Part shown: one piece after another, positions 1 through 11,127 of the stretch
How positions within the stretch are numbered: the first letter of the stretch is position 1
Layout: each line of letters opens with the position of its first letter
Source: Riptortus pedestris
Lineage: Eukaryota; Arthropoda; Insecta; Hemiptera; Alydidae
DNA length: 64,000 nt
Reading direction: 5' to 3'
Assembly: GCA_019009955.1 (NCBI GenBank)
Contig: CM032229.1
Span: 192,400,001-192,464,000, forward strand
The notes under the pieces: generated by a model
Seen by the model: the letters and a program-made list of their open reading frames with translations, nothing else
What the model was told of the DNA's origin: nothing
Database searches by the model: none
Program-made: the position numbers and the translations under genes

Positions 1-7
1 CGTTCAA

Positions 8-60
<53 letters not shown>

Positions 61-492
61 GTCTGTTAACGCTCTAGCGGTCGCAATTTTTGTTTGATCC
101 GTTACTAAACTCAATATTTAAACGTGTTATGCAAAAAGACAGATCAAGTTCGTTAATGGCTGAAATCGGACCAGAGGGAGGGTTTAGAGGGGGATTTTTG
201 AAAATTCGAAATATCTCCGTTACTATCCGTTGGATCAAAAAATTGTATAGAACCAATCTTATTGCAAATTAAATTTGCTATACATATTGTTCTATACAAT
301 TATCTCTATCTTGAATATTAACCGAGATATGTCCATTTTTATTAAACGCGGGCTGATAACGCACGAGTGAGTTTCGCGCCAAAAGCTAGTTCGGCCGTTT
401 CTGTAACTGCTCGGCTTTCGTATGGAGATTTCTCTATTCTATAACTTCACGTGGGAAATCTGCTTAGTTTACGCAGCCCCTGCGTGACGGAC
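1..492 (-). mobile_element. Family A copy, cut by the window edge
   Basis: Reading leftward it begins at the GTCCGTCACGCAGGGGCTGCG end (near 492) and runs through the AGCAGATTTCCC sub-terminal motif, a poly-C run, GCTCTAGCGGTC and the (TA)n core (about 12-56), where the window ends. It carries the spacer variant with GCGCCAAAAGCTAGTTCGG that is shared with the copies at 51980, 61166 and 62300. Confidence 0.8.
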
Positions 493-551
493 ATTTTTCA
501 TGTAGGTAGTTCTCGCAACAATATTTATAAAGTCATTTCTATGGAAGGTAT

Positions 552-640
552 GATCAATGGATATTTGACAAAAATGTTTCGAAAATCGCAACACGATTGT
601 ATGTCAATAGTTGATTTCCCCCGAGGGAAAACTTCTAAAA
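552..640 (+). mobile_element. Family A 3' end fragment
   Basis: Only the terminal block is present: GGATATTTGA, TTTCGAAAATCGC, then a mutated palindrome (TTTCCCCCGAGGGAAAA). Just before it, 500-535 resembles the start of the Gypsy LTR read on the minus strand (TCTCGCAACA). I see nothing identifiable in 641-860. Confidence 0.55.
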
Positions 641-861
641 TACAGAATTGCCCATCGAAGTGCTTCTCAAGACTTTCTTTTAGTTTTATTAAAATATTGA
701 ACAGGTATTTCAATAATAATATAACCTTGGGATTGATATTAAATCCTTGACAATTGGTGGCAACTGGACAATCATTCCAGATGGCAGTCACTTGGATTCC
801 AATCTATTGTCTGCAAATATAATAAATTCAATATGCTCAATCTGTTAATGACAATCTTTAA

Positions 862-1000
862 AAAGCCCGTCACGCAGGGGCTGCGTAAACTAAAAAGGTT
901 TACAATAGATAAATCTACATACTGATAACACAACAGCACCGTGAATATTAAGTGAATAAATGCCGACGACAGATAGCGATCTGCCTGCGTGACGGTCTTT
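862..1000 (+). mobile_element. Family A 5' end fragment
   Basis: It starts with GCCCGTCACGCAGGGGCTGCG and about 100 bases of the 5' block (GGTTTACAATAGATAAATC). It then jumps to a second inverted end (GCCTGCGTGACGG) near 985-997, so both sides show the same terminus in opposite orientation. This is either an internally rearranged copy or two fused 5' ends. Confidence 0.65.
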
Positions 1001-1011
1001 TTTTTAAATTC

Positions 1012-1450
1012 TTGAAGGTGGTTTATTGTCGATATGTAGGCTGCTGCTTGTAAGAAGTTGGCATATGTTATGTGGAGCCTCTAAGTATTCAATGTTGGCG
1101 CAGTTAGTCAGTATGTGTTGTATGGTTAATGGTTGATAGCTTGTTCTGCAGAGAGCTCTTTCTGTTCTCGACATCAGCTGTGAGTGGGTTATATGTGAGT
1201 GTCATATCCTAAGTCTCGTTAGTACAACTCTGTCTCGTCTATTGTCACGTCTGCTGGATGGCCACTGTCTTATACAAGGCATTTCTCGCAGATGATTTTC
1301 TGATGTTCTATGCCAACATTTTTTCCCTTCATTTAATGTTGTATGTTTTATTTGTAAAGTCTGGCAGGGTTAGTAAGTTAAAGTCAGAAGGGTCAGGGTT
1401 GCATGTTTGGCGAGTTTTTCCACGTCGTTTATACTCCCGATGTTTTTATG
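1012..1450 (-). pseudogene. Jockey-type LINE, RNase H/C-terminal fragment
   Basis: On the minus strand the frame reads RRDRVVLTRLRI, a stop in place of G, then HSHITHSQLMSRTERALC and QPLTIQHILTNC. This is the region downstream of RNase H in Jockey-clade pol proteins, with its Cys/His cluster. The same stretch, better preserved, occurs at 33908-34432 (VVLTRLRIGHSLLTHGHL, LTVHHILTDC), so these are two copies of related elements. At least one internal stop and upstream frame breaks make it dead. Confidence 0.75.
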
Positions 1451-1454
1451 TCCT

Positions 1455-1545
1455 GGAATATATATCTGTAATTTTAAACGGACCTCATTTTCGTCACTCG
1501 GAATTTGAAGAAATTTGTCGAAAATCCCGTCATAAGTAAAACCAC
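1455..1545 (+). mobile_element. Family A 3' block fragment
   Basis: It contains TTTTAAACGGACCTCATTTTCGTC, then a degenerate GGAATTTGAAGAAATTTGTC and CGTCATAAGTA. The terminal palindrome is lost. Nothing was recognised in 1546-2080. Confidence 0.6.
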
Positions 1546-2089
1546 AATAGCTGTACTTTTAATTACTTTACCTAGTTAGTGGAAACGGATGTAAAAAACC
1601 AAAAACAATGTTTATCCACCTAGCTTGTACTAATGGAATAACTGAGTGACGCTCATATTCGATGCACGTATGATGGTATAACTTGAATCTTGTGCCTGAA
1701 TAAGTGGTCAAGTTCGGTCAATAAATCAATGTTAATGAGATGGAACGTAAACAGACAACTCTCTACGAGGGTAATGGATGGGAAAACATTCTAAGGTCGT
1801 TTCTTGATGAATCAACATCATCAAATACTCTACTCATCGCCAGGATTGCACCATTCATATGGAATGTGTTTATTCCTATTAAATGATAACGAAGAATATT
1901 AGGACAAGTCAAATATTTGTGTTCTATAAAGAATTAACTAGCATTATGCCAATTAATTTATTAACATATTAGTAGATTGTCATTAAGGAAAATCACAAAT
2001 TGGTTCAGCTGAAGACTGGTCGAAGACGCCGGAAGATGACTCTATTCTAGCGAAGAGTATATCGGCTAAGGAGGGCAACAGAAGACCGA

Positions 2090-2391
2090 CCCAAAATGAA
2101 ATATCAGATCGCCCTGAAATGGCCAGTGAAAGATGAAAAACAGACATGATGAAGCTGCAAATACGGAGGGATTTACCGAAGGACAAATGGTTCTACTATT
2201 CAACCCACAAACGCAAGCAAGGACTATCCCCTAAATTGCAAACGCACTGGGAGGGACCTTACAAGGTGATCAAGAGATTGAACGACGTGGTCTAAAGGAT
2301 ACAGAGATACCGCAATCCGAGGTCCAAAATGAAAGTGGTACACCTAGAGCGACTAGCCAAATATGACAAAGGCGATATTTGTCGGTGGCAG
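2090..2391 (+). pseudogene. Gypsy pol, integrase C-terminus (degenerate)
   Basis: The frame reads GFTEGQMVLLFNPQTQART, shifts by one base, then HWEGPYKVIKRLNDVV, stop, RIQRYRNPRSKMKVVHLERL. The LFNP, WEGPYKV and RSKMKVVHLERL elements are the standard C-terminal end of Gypsy-family integrase. At least one frameshift and two stops disable it. It abuts the LTR that starts at 2392, so it is the last piece of the pol gene of that element. There is no room for an env gene between. Confidence 0.8.
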
Positions 2392-2966
2392 TGTTGGGAA
2401 AGCATGAGATGTGCACAGGATTGATCACATATTTACGAAGTAGATGAAAGGAACTGACCAGAAATGTTCTCAGTGACACCCGGCTGGAATCTAGACTAGC
2501 CAGGGCCGTTTTCTTTGATCTCGCCGCCTGGTTATAAAGGTGCCCAGCTCGCCCAGCAGTTAGTCGTGTCAGTACTCTTCTGTGAGTTCAGTGCACCTTT
2601 AGTGAACAGTGCGGTCCGTGCAGCTCCGAACAGTGGATTTTAGTTACAGTGTGGTACAGTATTTTATGTTAATATCAGTATAGTGCCGTGTTTATGTAAA
2701 GAACAATGCAGTGCTATATTGTTTGTGAAGATCAGTGCAGTGACGTAATTACTGATCTTCAGTGATTCACATGATCGTGAGTTATTGTACTGTGCAAAAA
2801 AAGTGAAGAGAATATGAATCAGAAGTGAGTAGCAGTTAAGACTAATTTACGAAGTGTGTAGTGCGCTTTTAAATAAATTATGCAAATATAACGAACTCAA
2901 AAACCTGTGTGTTTAATTTTGAAATCCAGAAGAACTCTAATATACATTTTTGTAACAAACGCAACA
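2392..2966 (+). mobile_element. Gypsy-type 3' LTR
   Basis: It starts TGTTGGGAAA and ends ACGCAACA, matching the TGTTGCGAAAA...ACGTAACA ends of the other copies. Inside are TATAAAGG (about 2534), the initiator-like CAGTTAGT about 28 bases later, a region rich in AGTGCAGTGCCGTG-like repeats, an AAATAAATT polyadenylation signal region and a CCAGAAGAACTC block near the end. It directly follows the integrase remnant, which ties this LTR family to Gypsy. Nothing was recognised in 2967-3282. Confidence 0.8.
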
Positions 2967-3282
2967 ATATATACTAAAACCTTAAAACTACGATATTAGG
3001 ATTAAACTTCCTTTGCATCGTGCAAGTAAGTAAAAATGGTTTTCAAAGTTCAAATTAAGAAGTTGATACGTTTTTGCGGTGTAAACAGACGACCGAGGAA
3101 AAAGACGAGGAAGATCTGAGGTGCAGCCTGATACGAGATAGCACAGTAACTGAGATAAATGGCATCATTAACGTTGGGAGGAGTTGAGGAGTATCGCTTA
3201 CAAGTAATGACGCCTCAGTCATTACAAAGGACCCGTCACTCGTTAAGGTTGTCTATCAGGTCTGGAGGCAGCCTTCAAATAG

Positions 3283-3577
3283 GTCAGCTGTTGGACTTGC
3301 ACCTCATCATATGATAATCCCAAGTCAGCTGTTGGACTTGCACCCTATCATATGATAATCCCAGGTCAGCTGTTGGACTCGCACCCTATCATATGATAAT
3401 CCCAGGTCAGCTGTTGGACTCGCACCCTATCATGTGATAATCCCAGGTCAGCTGTTGGACTCGCACCCTATCATGTGATAATCCCAGGTCAGCTGTTGGA
3501 CACGCACCCTATCATATGATAATCCCAGGTCAGCTGTTGGACTCGCACCCTATCATATGATAATCCCAGGTCAGCTG
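3283..3577. repeat. 41-bp tandem repeat, 7.2 units
   Basis: Units begin GTCAGCTGTTGGACT at 3283, 3324, 3365, 3406, 3447, 3488 and 3529, with a partial unit at 3570. They differ by single substitutions such as ATCATATGAT against ATCATGTGAT. Each unit contains the near-palindrome ATCATATGAT and CAGCTG. The array lies about 50 bases past the donor of the helix 2-3 exon, in the intron. Confidence 0.95.
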
Positions 3578-3626
3578 AAAATATGTTAGCTTTGCATTTT
3601 AAGATAAGATTGTTAGGATAGGTTAC

Positions 3627-3913
3627 CTTGCTTGTAGAGGATGGCAGACAGCGACGAACCTCTCTAGGGTGACAGTGAGGGTGAGATACACGCTGACCGT
3701 CTGGGCGATGAGTGCCGTAGGGTAGACATACTGCGAGATGAGAGGATAGACTACGAAATAGTAGCCGGCGAGGAAAGGGGTGGCGGTGTACTTGTAGACT
3801 GCAGGCAGGCCGAACAGGAACATGGAGGTGAGGATGAGGACAGTGTCGCAGAGTGCCAGACCTGTCAACAAGTAGTTGATGGAAGATCTCATCTGGGGTC
3901 GAGACAGGATCAC
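3627..3913 (-). CDS. FMRFamide receptor-like GPCR, exon with helices 2-3 (partial)
   Basis: This 287-bp exon runs from acceptor TTGTTGCCAG (exon starts at 3913) to donor AAG/GTAACC (exon ends at 3627). It reads VILSRPQMRSSINYLL into TM2 with LALCDT, then a long loop and TM3. TM3 ends in TLERFVAVCHPLQA, the E/DRY region with ERF in place of DRY. Codon phase is 0 at entry and 2 at exit. SRPQMRSSINYLLTGLA and ERxVAVCHPL are characteristic of insect FMRFamide receptors; myosuppressin or other neuropeptide GPCRs are less likely alternatives. Helices 4-7 should lie to the left of this exon, and I found none between 1 and 3626. No stop or frameshift interrupts the exon, so the gene looks functional despite the repeats around it. 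Confidence 0.82.
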
Positions 3914-4005
3914 CTGGCAACAAAATGGGAACATGCTATCAGATCATATCGTAGTAATCTACCATTCCACTATGGGACATATTAAGAAGTCGGTTGCTCA
4001 CGCAT

Positions 4006-4456
4006 ATTCCATTGTGAGGACTTCGCCTATCTGCTCCAGCGGTTGGAATTTTTATTGTTCTGTAAATTGTTTATGGAAATGCGTCCATGTTCGTCGGGCA
4101 ATAAATTTAATTTGAATAGCTACTTCAGTCATATGTTTTTGATTTAATTTAACATGGTTTTCCACGTTTTCGAGATTATGGCACCGTCCACGCCGTTTAT
4201 AGTATTCGTTCTCTTATTTATTTCTGGAGCTTACAGGACAAATCTTTTACCGAGGTGGTCTTCTTTGTGTAGCACTTTTGTCTCGTTAAATTTAATTTTG
4301 TGAGAACAAATACTTGCGTGTCTAGCTATGGCAGATGTCTTTGTTCTCTGGCGTTTCAGATCAGTGACGGAGATGGACGCATTTCCATCGAAAATTTGCA
4401 GAACAACAAATATTCCAACCGCTTGAGCATATAGTCGAAGTCCTCACAATGAAAAT
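4006..4456. repeat. Inverted repeat framing a Penelope remnant
   Basis: Arms of about 80 bases (4006-4089 and 4374-4456) are imperfect reverse complements. They share GTGAGGACTTCG, the GGTTGGAAT block and GGACGCATTTCCAT. They enclose the Penelope endonuclease remnant. Penelope-like elements often carry terminal repeats in inverted orientation, so the arms are probably its pseudo-LTRs. Confidence 0.7.
4144..4332 (-). pseudogene. Penelope-like GIY-YIG endonuclease end
   Basis: The minus-strand frame reads AIARHASICSHKIKF, then LHKEDHLGKRFVL, a stop, APEINKRTNTINGVDG and ISKTWKTMLN before a terminal stop. The AxAxH, 'E.xxN..G..ISK.W' pattern is the C-terminal end of the GIY-YIG domain of Penelope-like elements. 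One in-frame stop breaks it. Upstream coding is lost. Confidence 0.65.
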
Positions 4457-4480
4457 GCTTCCCAGCGATGCAGCCTCAAA

Positions 4481-4483
<3 letters not shown>

Positions 4484-4534
<51 letters not shown>
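4484..4534. repeat. (TA)n microsatellite with short CA tail
   Basis: Uninterrupted TA dinucleotides are followed by ACACACACAC. No family A block flanks it on the left. 4535-4860 contains a short piece resembling a Gypsy LTR start (AGTACGATGTAGATGAAAG, 4683-4701) and nothing else identified. Confidence 0.9.
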
Positions 4535-4539
<5 letters not shown>

Positions 4540-4869
4540 CACACACACCTAGGTATTTACTATGCCAGGCTTTCCTATACACAATATTAGCAGAATTCCA
4601 TTAGTACACATATACAGATAAATATAGTGTGGAGAAAACTCCGTACGTGAACAATTATACAGAGTTAATCCGTATTTATCAAGTACGATGTAGATGAAAG
4701 AAAGCTACCGATGGAATAAGCAGGACCGTTGTCGCTAAAGTATTTCTCGGCGATACCCGTCTGGGATCTAGGCTGGTCTGGGCCCCTTTCTTTTGATATC
4801 AGCCCGTCTAACCGAAATATTTGCCTTTTTCTTATTCAGCTATTGTCTGTTCTGTTTGTGAGATTCCGC

Positions 4870-5238
4870 TGAAAGTTAGTTCGGCCGTTTTCGTAACTGT
4901 TCGGCTCTCGTGAAATTGGTGTAGCGACTGCTGTAAGCTACCATTTTATGAGATACATGCAAATACGCTCTATAAAATATTCTGATTCATTAGAAATTAC
5001 AGTACTAGATATAATAAATAGTTTTCAATAAAATTAATATGATATATTTCAGTAGTTGTTTTTCGTTCCGGTTGTTTACAATTCAGACGCTTTTCGTTGG
5101 GATCTTATTATAATTAACTGAACGATTTCGTTTATATTTATTCACGGTGGTAAGTGTTACAAGTATGAAGATTTATCTATTTCTAAACTTCACGTGGAAA
5201 ATCTGCTTAGTTTACGTAGTCCCTGTGTGACGGACATG
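4870..5238 (-). mobile_element. Family A 5' block, truncated
   Basis: It contains the minus-strand 5' portion only: the GGAAAATCTGCTTAG sub-terminal motif, TAGTCCCTGTGTGACGGAC terminus (ending near 5238), and the preceding TTTACAATTCAGACGC stretch. The (TA)n core and 3' palindrome are absent. 5239-6600 shows no element or gene I can name, apart from a small GC-rich hairpin at 5832-5879 reported separately. Confidence 0.7.
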
Positions 5239-5831
5239 AGCTGTGGAAGTGAGGCGATTTTCGTCACTCATGTAATGTTTTTGATTTTTCGGGTTCATAA
5301 CCTCTATGCCCCTTGAGATAGGGTGAATATGCTAGGAGCATGATTAGGGAAACCTTGATAGAAAATACTCTGGCAAGATCAATATCATATGACCATGATA
5401 ATCAGGTGGTGAACTTTGACAAGCACTTTTGATGATGATATTGCTCCGGCCGAGATAATTACAACATTGACCGTAAATGTGAATTTTTCATTTGTACCTT
5501 TAATGAATAGAAATGATACTACTATTTAAAATTTAATGAAAACATTCGTGCAGGAGGCAATTAGCTCAAACAGTCATTTGCTATTATTTGTTTTATAGTA
5601 ATTGTTGGTTATAATAGTGCAATTATGGAGTTGGTCCTTTATGAACAAGGAATGCATTGAATATTTCATCGAAAATGTTAACAGTTGCTAATTTGGTTTC
5701 GTGCTACTACATTGTACAACTGGAAATTGGTTGCTTGCGTCATCTCCAGCCATCTTCAACTCAGACCAGCTCAAGCCAGCAATGGGGAACTATGCCCCTT
5801 TAAGAAAGTGACTCCGTCGGAATCGTTAAGT

Positions 5832-5879
5832 GGCGAAGCGATCCCTTGGGGATCGCCGTGCGACGATACGGGCTTCGCC
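5832..5879. other. Small GC-rich hairpin cluster
   Basis: GCGATCCC (5838-5845) and GGGATCGC (5849-5856) form a perfect 8-bp stem. GGCGAAGC (5832-5839) can also pair with GCTTCGCC (5872-5879), so two structures compete. It is much richer in GC than its surroundings. No RNA family was recognised. Confidence 0.5.
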
Positions 5880-7005
5880 TTTGCGATTTCTGATTTTTAA
5901 TTATTCAAGTATTTTCAAGAATATTTATTCTTATCATTACATCTGAGAAGTTTATCCACAAAAAATAAAAGTCAGTTTAACACATTTTTTTTCATTATCT
6001 GCCGGTATTGATTTTGGAAGGATCTAGATGGCTTTGGAACAAACGCGTCCAATACGTCATTTCCAGCATTAAAAACTTATGAAAAATTAAAAAAAAAATG
6101 TTTTTGAAAAAAACGGATGTACCTGGTTTTGAAACCAAACGCCTCATATATGATTGTCTGCCTATCGTAAAGGATATAAAAGATTTTCAATCTATCGTAA
6201 AGGATATATATATGATCTTCAATGTGCAGTGCAGGACAAATATATCATTTTCATCCGACCTCTTATCCACCGTATTATTGATAACAGCGATGAAAGTATT
6301 CATTAATTTGGTGCAAAAGGTTCGTCACGAGATCACCTTCAATCAGTTAAAACTGTGAAAACAGTATGTTAGAATAAAGAATATTATATGTGGGAGTGCC
6401 GTACAAGGAAAACTTGGAATACTGTTATTTGTACATTAAATGTTTAATTCTGATAAGATTGGAGAGAGATGCCAGGAAGAGATGAGGTTGGCACAGTGCC
6501 CAGCCTTTTCGGAGCAGCCTGCTCTGCGGTATATACATTAGCATTCACAAAACCCACCTTCAATGTTCACGACTCACAAATAGTACTCATACAACACTAA
6601 TTTACAATATTATACACACACACCCCCATATATATGTATATATATATATATATGTATATATTAAATCATATGCTCCCCTGAGCTTGTACAGTTCATTTCG
6701 ACTGTACGTCGCTCGAGCGGTAAGTGATATAATTTTGTACCTTATTGCTTTGGTTTTTTTATGTCCATCCGTTGATACAAATAGCACCACGTGCCGATGT
6801 TCAAATGGAATTGTTATACTTGGATTAAGGGAAATTAGCTAACTAGCTTTGACTACATACTAACCAGGCCTAGACAAGGCAGCTGCCCACATAGCATTAT
6901 GCCCACCTCTAGTTTCTCTGTGTCTAGCCTACTCATTAATACTCTGCTATAATCCTCGTCTTCTCTTGGCTCTATCTCTGTCTTTCCCTTGGTGTTCACT
7001 ATTCT

Positions 7006-7127
7006 TTTTAGCAGATTTCACTTAAGGGAAATCAGCTATTGAGGTCGTACTCATGACGCGATTTTTGAAAAATTTCCTCAAATGTCCATCGATCCTACCC
7101 AGGAGATGACGAAAATGAGGTCCGTTC

Positions 7128-7167
<40 letters not shown>

Positions 7168-7620
7168 CTGTTATCGCTCTAGCGGTCGCAATTTTTGTTT
7201 GATCGTTACCAAACTTCATATTTAAGCGTTTTACGTAAAAAGAGAGATCATGTTCATTAATGGCTGAAATCGAACCAGTGGGAGGGGGGTTTAGAGGGGG
7301 GATTTTTGATCGAAAAATTGTATAAAATCAATCTTATTGTAAATTGAATTTACTATAAATATTGTTCTATAAATTTATTCTGTATCTTGAATATTAACCG
7401 AGATATTTGTATTTGTATTGTGTGTGTGGTCAACGGAACCCCGCCATGTCCCGGACTCTCCGCCGAGAGCTCTGGTGGCCGTTTCCAGAACTATTCGTCC
7501 CTCGTGAATAGGTTTAGAGATCCCTTCCTACTACAGATGTTATTAGGCGGATTTCTCTATTGTAAAACTTCACGTGGGAAATCTGCTTAGTTTACGCAGC
7601 CCCTGCGTGACGGACTTTTT
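7006..7620 (-). mobile_element. Family A, full-length short form
   Basis: Both ends are present. The left side starts TTTTAGCAGATTTCACTTAA (palindrome with one change) and the right side ends GCCCCTGCGTGACGGACTTT. The (TA)n core is at 7136-7162, followed by the poly-G block (about 7270-7300). The element is about 615 bp and carries a spacer variant with GAGCTCTGGTGGCCGTTTCC that recurs in the copy at 24592. Region 6600-7005 has a (TA)n tract near 6640 and no recognised gene. Confidence 0.85.
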
Positions 7621-7645
7621 CATATGAGTAAAGTGCAAATACAAA

Positions 7646-7648
<3 letters not shown>

Positions 7649-7686
<38 letters not shown>
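7649..7686. repeat. (TA)n microsatellite
   Basis: A tract of TA dinucleotides follows the family A terminus by about 28 bases. Confidence 0.9.
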
Positions 7687-7690
<4 letters not shown>

Positions 7691-7740
7691 GTACATATTC
7701 TTTATTTATTTATTTTATATAATATTTTATTTTAATGGCT

Positions 7741-8263
7741 GACGATGAGGATTTGGTGAGTACCAGGGGGTAGGTTAGCCCTGGACCATGAGTTAGTTGC
7801 TGGTGATGTAGTCCTTGGATCTATTCGCATGACCAAGTCACGTTAGCCCCGATTGTCCAGTTTGCCTTAAGTTAGCTGAATTCAGCCGTCCAAGGACTCC
7901 TTCTAATCTTTTCGCGTGCCCCTCCGCGTCTCCGATATTGGTCACTATATCATCGATGTAGACGAGACAGCCACTTAATTTTGCCTACCAACCGATCCAT
8001 AGTCCTTTGAAAGATAGCCGGTGCTCCACATAAACCGAACGCCATTTTTCTGTATTCCAAGTGATTTCCCAGAGTGGTAAAACTGTCTTCTCTCGGTCCT
8101 GGGGGCTATGGGCATTTGGTATAATCCGCTGGCCAGATCCAAACTACTAAAGTACTTACTTGTCCCTAATTGTTCCAGGATTTCTTGAATCAGTGGCAAG
8201 GGGTACGGGTCTGGTCGCGTTACCGCATTTAATCCCCTACAGTCCGTACAAAAACGGTACTTT
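7741..8263 (-). pseudogene. Gypsy reverse transcriptase fragment
   Basis: The minus strand reads YRFCTDCRGLNAVTRPDPYP, PLIQEILEQLG, YFSSLDLASGLYQMPIAP, then after frame changes LVYIDDIVTNIGDAEGHAKR. These are Gypsy RT core motifs: the R-LN motif, the LDLASG aspartate and the catalytic YIDD box, all in the right order. The catalytic residues are visible, but at least two frameshifts between LDLASG and YIDD break it. It is joined on the right to a family A fragment at 8264. Confidence 0.82.
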
Positions 8264-8328
8264 ATGTCCTCCCGTTTAGAAAAATTGTACAGGACAAATA
8301 TTATTGCTAATTTAATGTTCTATAAATG

Positions 8329-8364
<36 letters not shown>

Positions 8365-8890
8365 TCTATCTTCAATATTAACCGAGATATTGTTTTTTTT
8401 TTACTCAGTAAACCCCCACTTTCAGTCATCGTACGTTAATAGTAAGCTAATACATCATGCCCGTTCAAGCTGAAATACCAAATCTTCTATTCAACAAATT
8501 TTTTCTAGATGAGATGCATGCAAATACGTTCCGTGACCCCCCCCCCATTCGTCTTTTGTTCTTGGATTGCTAAAATCAGTTTGTGAAATTATTCTAATTC
8601 ATTATAAATCACAGTACTAGATATAATAAATCGTATTCGATAAAATCAATTTATTGTTTTCAAGATATATTTCAGCAATTGTTTATCTTTCCAATCAAGA
8701 ATATTTCTATCTTACAGCTCTGAGAAGTTGGCTGACCTCTTTGTTTACAATCCAGACGCTTTCCTTAGTGGAGCTCATTAAAATTTAAATTGCCTGAATC
8801 ATTTTTCATCATTTTATTCACTTAATATTCTCGGTGGTGTTAAGTGTTACCGGTATGTAGATTTATCTATTTTAGAACTATTTTTTGACC
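8264..8890 (-). mobile_element. Family A, both ends truncated
   Basis: It reads from GAAAAATTGTACAGGAC through a (TA)n tract placed in an unusual position (about 8331-8361), AATATTAACCGAGATA, a C9 run at 8538-8546 and the TTCAGACGC block, to GTAGATTTATCTATTTTAGAAC. Both termini are missing. The TA tract interrupts the block where other copies read TTGTTCTATACA. 8891-9460 holds nothing I recognise. Confidence 0.7.
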
Positions 8891-9503
8891 AACATTATTT
8901 ATCCGCTAATATTTAATAACACGAGTCGTCCCCTAATTGTGCCCGCCCAGTGTATGGAAGACCATGAACTGAGTTGGCAATTCCCTCTGGCCATCTCTCC
9001 AATGTTTTTCCAGCAAATTGTCTCAGCTCAGAGCTGATCCCAAAGGATATCCTTCCGCTTACTGGATTTGCTGCGAAAATATCCGAAAACGTTTTATTTT
9101 TCTTAGTCTGGAAATCTTTCTATTCCAACGCCAAAGGAATTTATGAAAAAAACTCACTCACAAATTAAACGACAAATTGAAATCCTTGGCGCACAGTGTC
9201 TAAATACAAGCTCGGTGGACAAACTTATTTTTCGGTCTGTTTCGACCAATTAAGTAATGCAATTATAAAATAAATGTTTTCAATGTACTTAATTGAAAAT
9301 TGAATACAAGAGTATTGTCAAGAGACAAAGTGGAAAATTAAAAAAAAATAAAAATGAAAAGCGTATCTATATTTAATAAGAAAAACTTTTTACATGGTAA
9401 ATGCAAATATGCAATTATTATACCGATACAAATAAGAATAATAGCACATAGAAAACACGTATTATAAAATACTGTAATGCAAGACTGAACAGGGTCCTCC
9501 ACT

Positions 9504-9648
9504 ATACTTTTTAGCAGATTTCCCTGAAGGGAAATCAGCTGTTGATGCTGTACTCATAACGCAGTTTTCGAAAAATTTGCTGAAATGCCCATCAATCCTA
9601 CATAGGAGATGGCGAAAACGAGGTCCGCTCAAACTTTTATATATACAC
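9504..9648 (-). mobile_element. Family A 3' block
   Basis: It starts TTTTTAGCAGATTTCCCTGA and runs to GGTCCGCTCAAACTTTTATA, with a mutated palindrome centre (CTGA for TTAA). The rest of the element is missing. Confidence 0.75.
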
Positions 9649-9746
9649 ATTTCTATCAAGATCAATAAAACAAAAAAGTATCTTGAAATTCCAAGAAAAA
9701 AAAAATCAATGTACAGACAGAGGTTACAATTTATATACATCTTTAG

Positions 9747-10023
<277 letters not shown>

Positions 10024-10531
10024 CCAGATAAAGCTATGATTAAGTCATTAATCTTGCATGAAAAAATCATATGAGTTCCATTTACTCTTATTTATCTACA
10101 AACGAAATCAGCATAATGCACGCATCCCTGACTCTGATGCAATTGTTGTTTTAATTGTTTTCTGACTGACTTGATCTGTATTATTTTTATCTGGAAGAAA
10201 TTAATGTATTTTGACGTTGTTAATTCCCCAATATTCCATGCAGACTGTATTTAAGCTGGTCTAACACAATCCGGGATAGAGGATGGCAAGATAATTATAA
10301 CATTCAAACAGAGAAGCCAACTTTAAAACTCCAACTGACTGCTGACAAGTGGGCTCAACCTGTCAGTGTTAGGCAGTGTTATTTCACCCCCCCCCCCCTA
10401 CAATGAATTTCACTAGAATTATAACAAGTTCTGACTCCCCCCCTCCTCGCCGCTTTTAGCAGATTACACTAACAGCTATCAGCCATTGGACCAAAGTATA
10501 TTCTTAATAATATACTAGCTAAGGGTAGATT

Positions 10532-11082
10532 CGCTTACGTTTATTACAAAATCAGTAATGAACGTAGTTTATTACAGTTCTTTTGGATTGCAAAATTAAA
10601 CACAAGGCCCCAGATAGCTAGGCACTAGGCATTAGAGTTTTTATCACTGCACAATTTATTTAACAATGCACTACTCACTTGGTTAATTATTCTGAACTTC
10701 TACTCACAGTAAGCACTAATAGCTTCACTGTTCTTCTTATTGCACAGTCCAATAACTCACTCACGAGCACTGAAGTTCACAAAAGCATGGCACCACACCG
10801 TTCATCACATAAAACACTTGACCGCGCTAAAGCTGCACTGAACGCACTGTTGATCACTTGAAGGGAGCTGAGAACAAAGTAACACTCGGGACGAGCCAAG
10901 CCACTTTTATAGACTTGCAGCGAACATCAAAAGGGAATTGTCTAGACACATCTAGAACCCGGACCGGTATTGCCGAGAACGGGCTAAACCATCCATCGGC
11001 TCCTTCCATCTACTTCGTACTCCTTAAATATGTGATTACCCTCCGTTTAATTTTTCAAATACGTAGTTTTCGCAAGAATATC
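10532..11082 (-). mobile_element. Gypsy-type LTR, minus strand
   Basis: It runs from TTACGTTTATTACA (3' end) to GTAGTTTTCGCAAGA (5' end), the inverse of the family termini with both tips mutated. TTTTATAG near 10905 is the inverted TATA box. An insertion of about 25 bases around 10600-10630 (CCCCAGATAGCTAGGCAC) is not found in other copies. No internal element sequence is attached, so it behaves as a solo or truncated LTR. Confidence 0.8.
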
Positions 11083-11127
11083 ATCAGAGACTGAATAATG
11101 ATGGAATTTGGCAAGGCTTTACTATGT

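Noticed and set aside
3489..3923. 144-codon minus-strand frame through the receptor exon and 41-bp repeat
   Set aside because: It is out of phase with the receptor helices and runs through the tandem repeat; the receptor frame is the one with motifs and splice sites.
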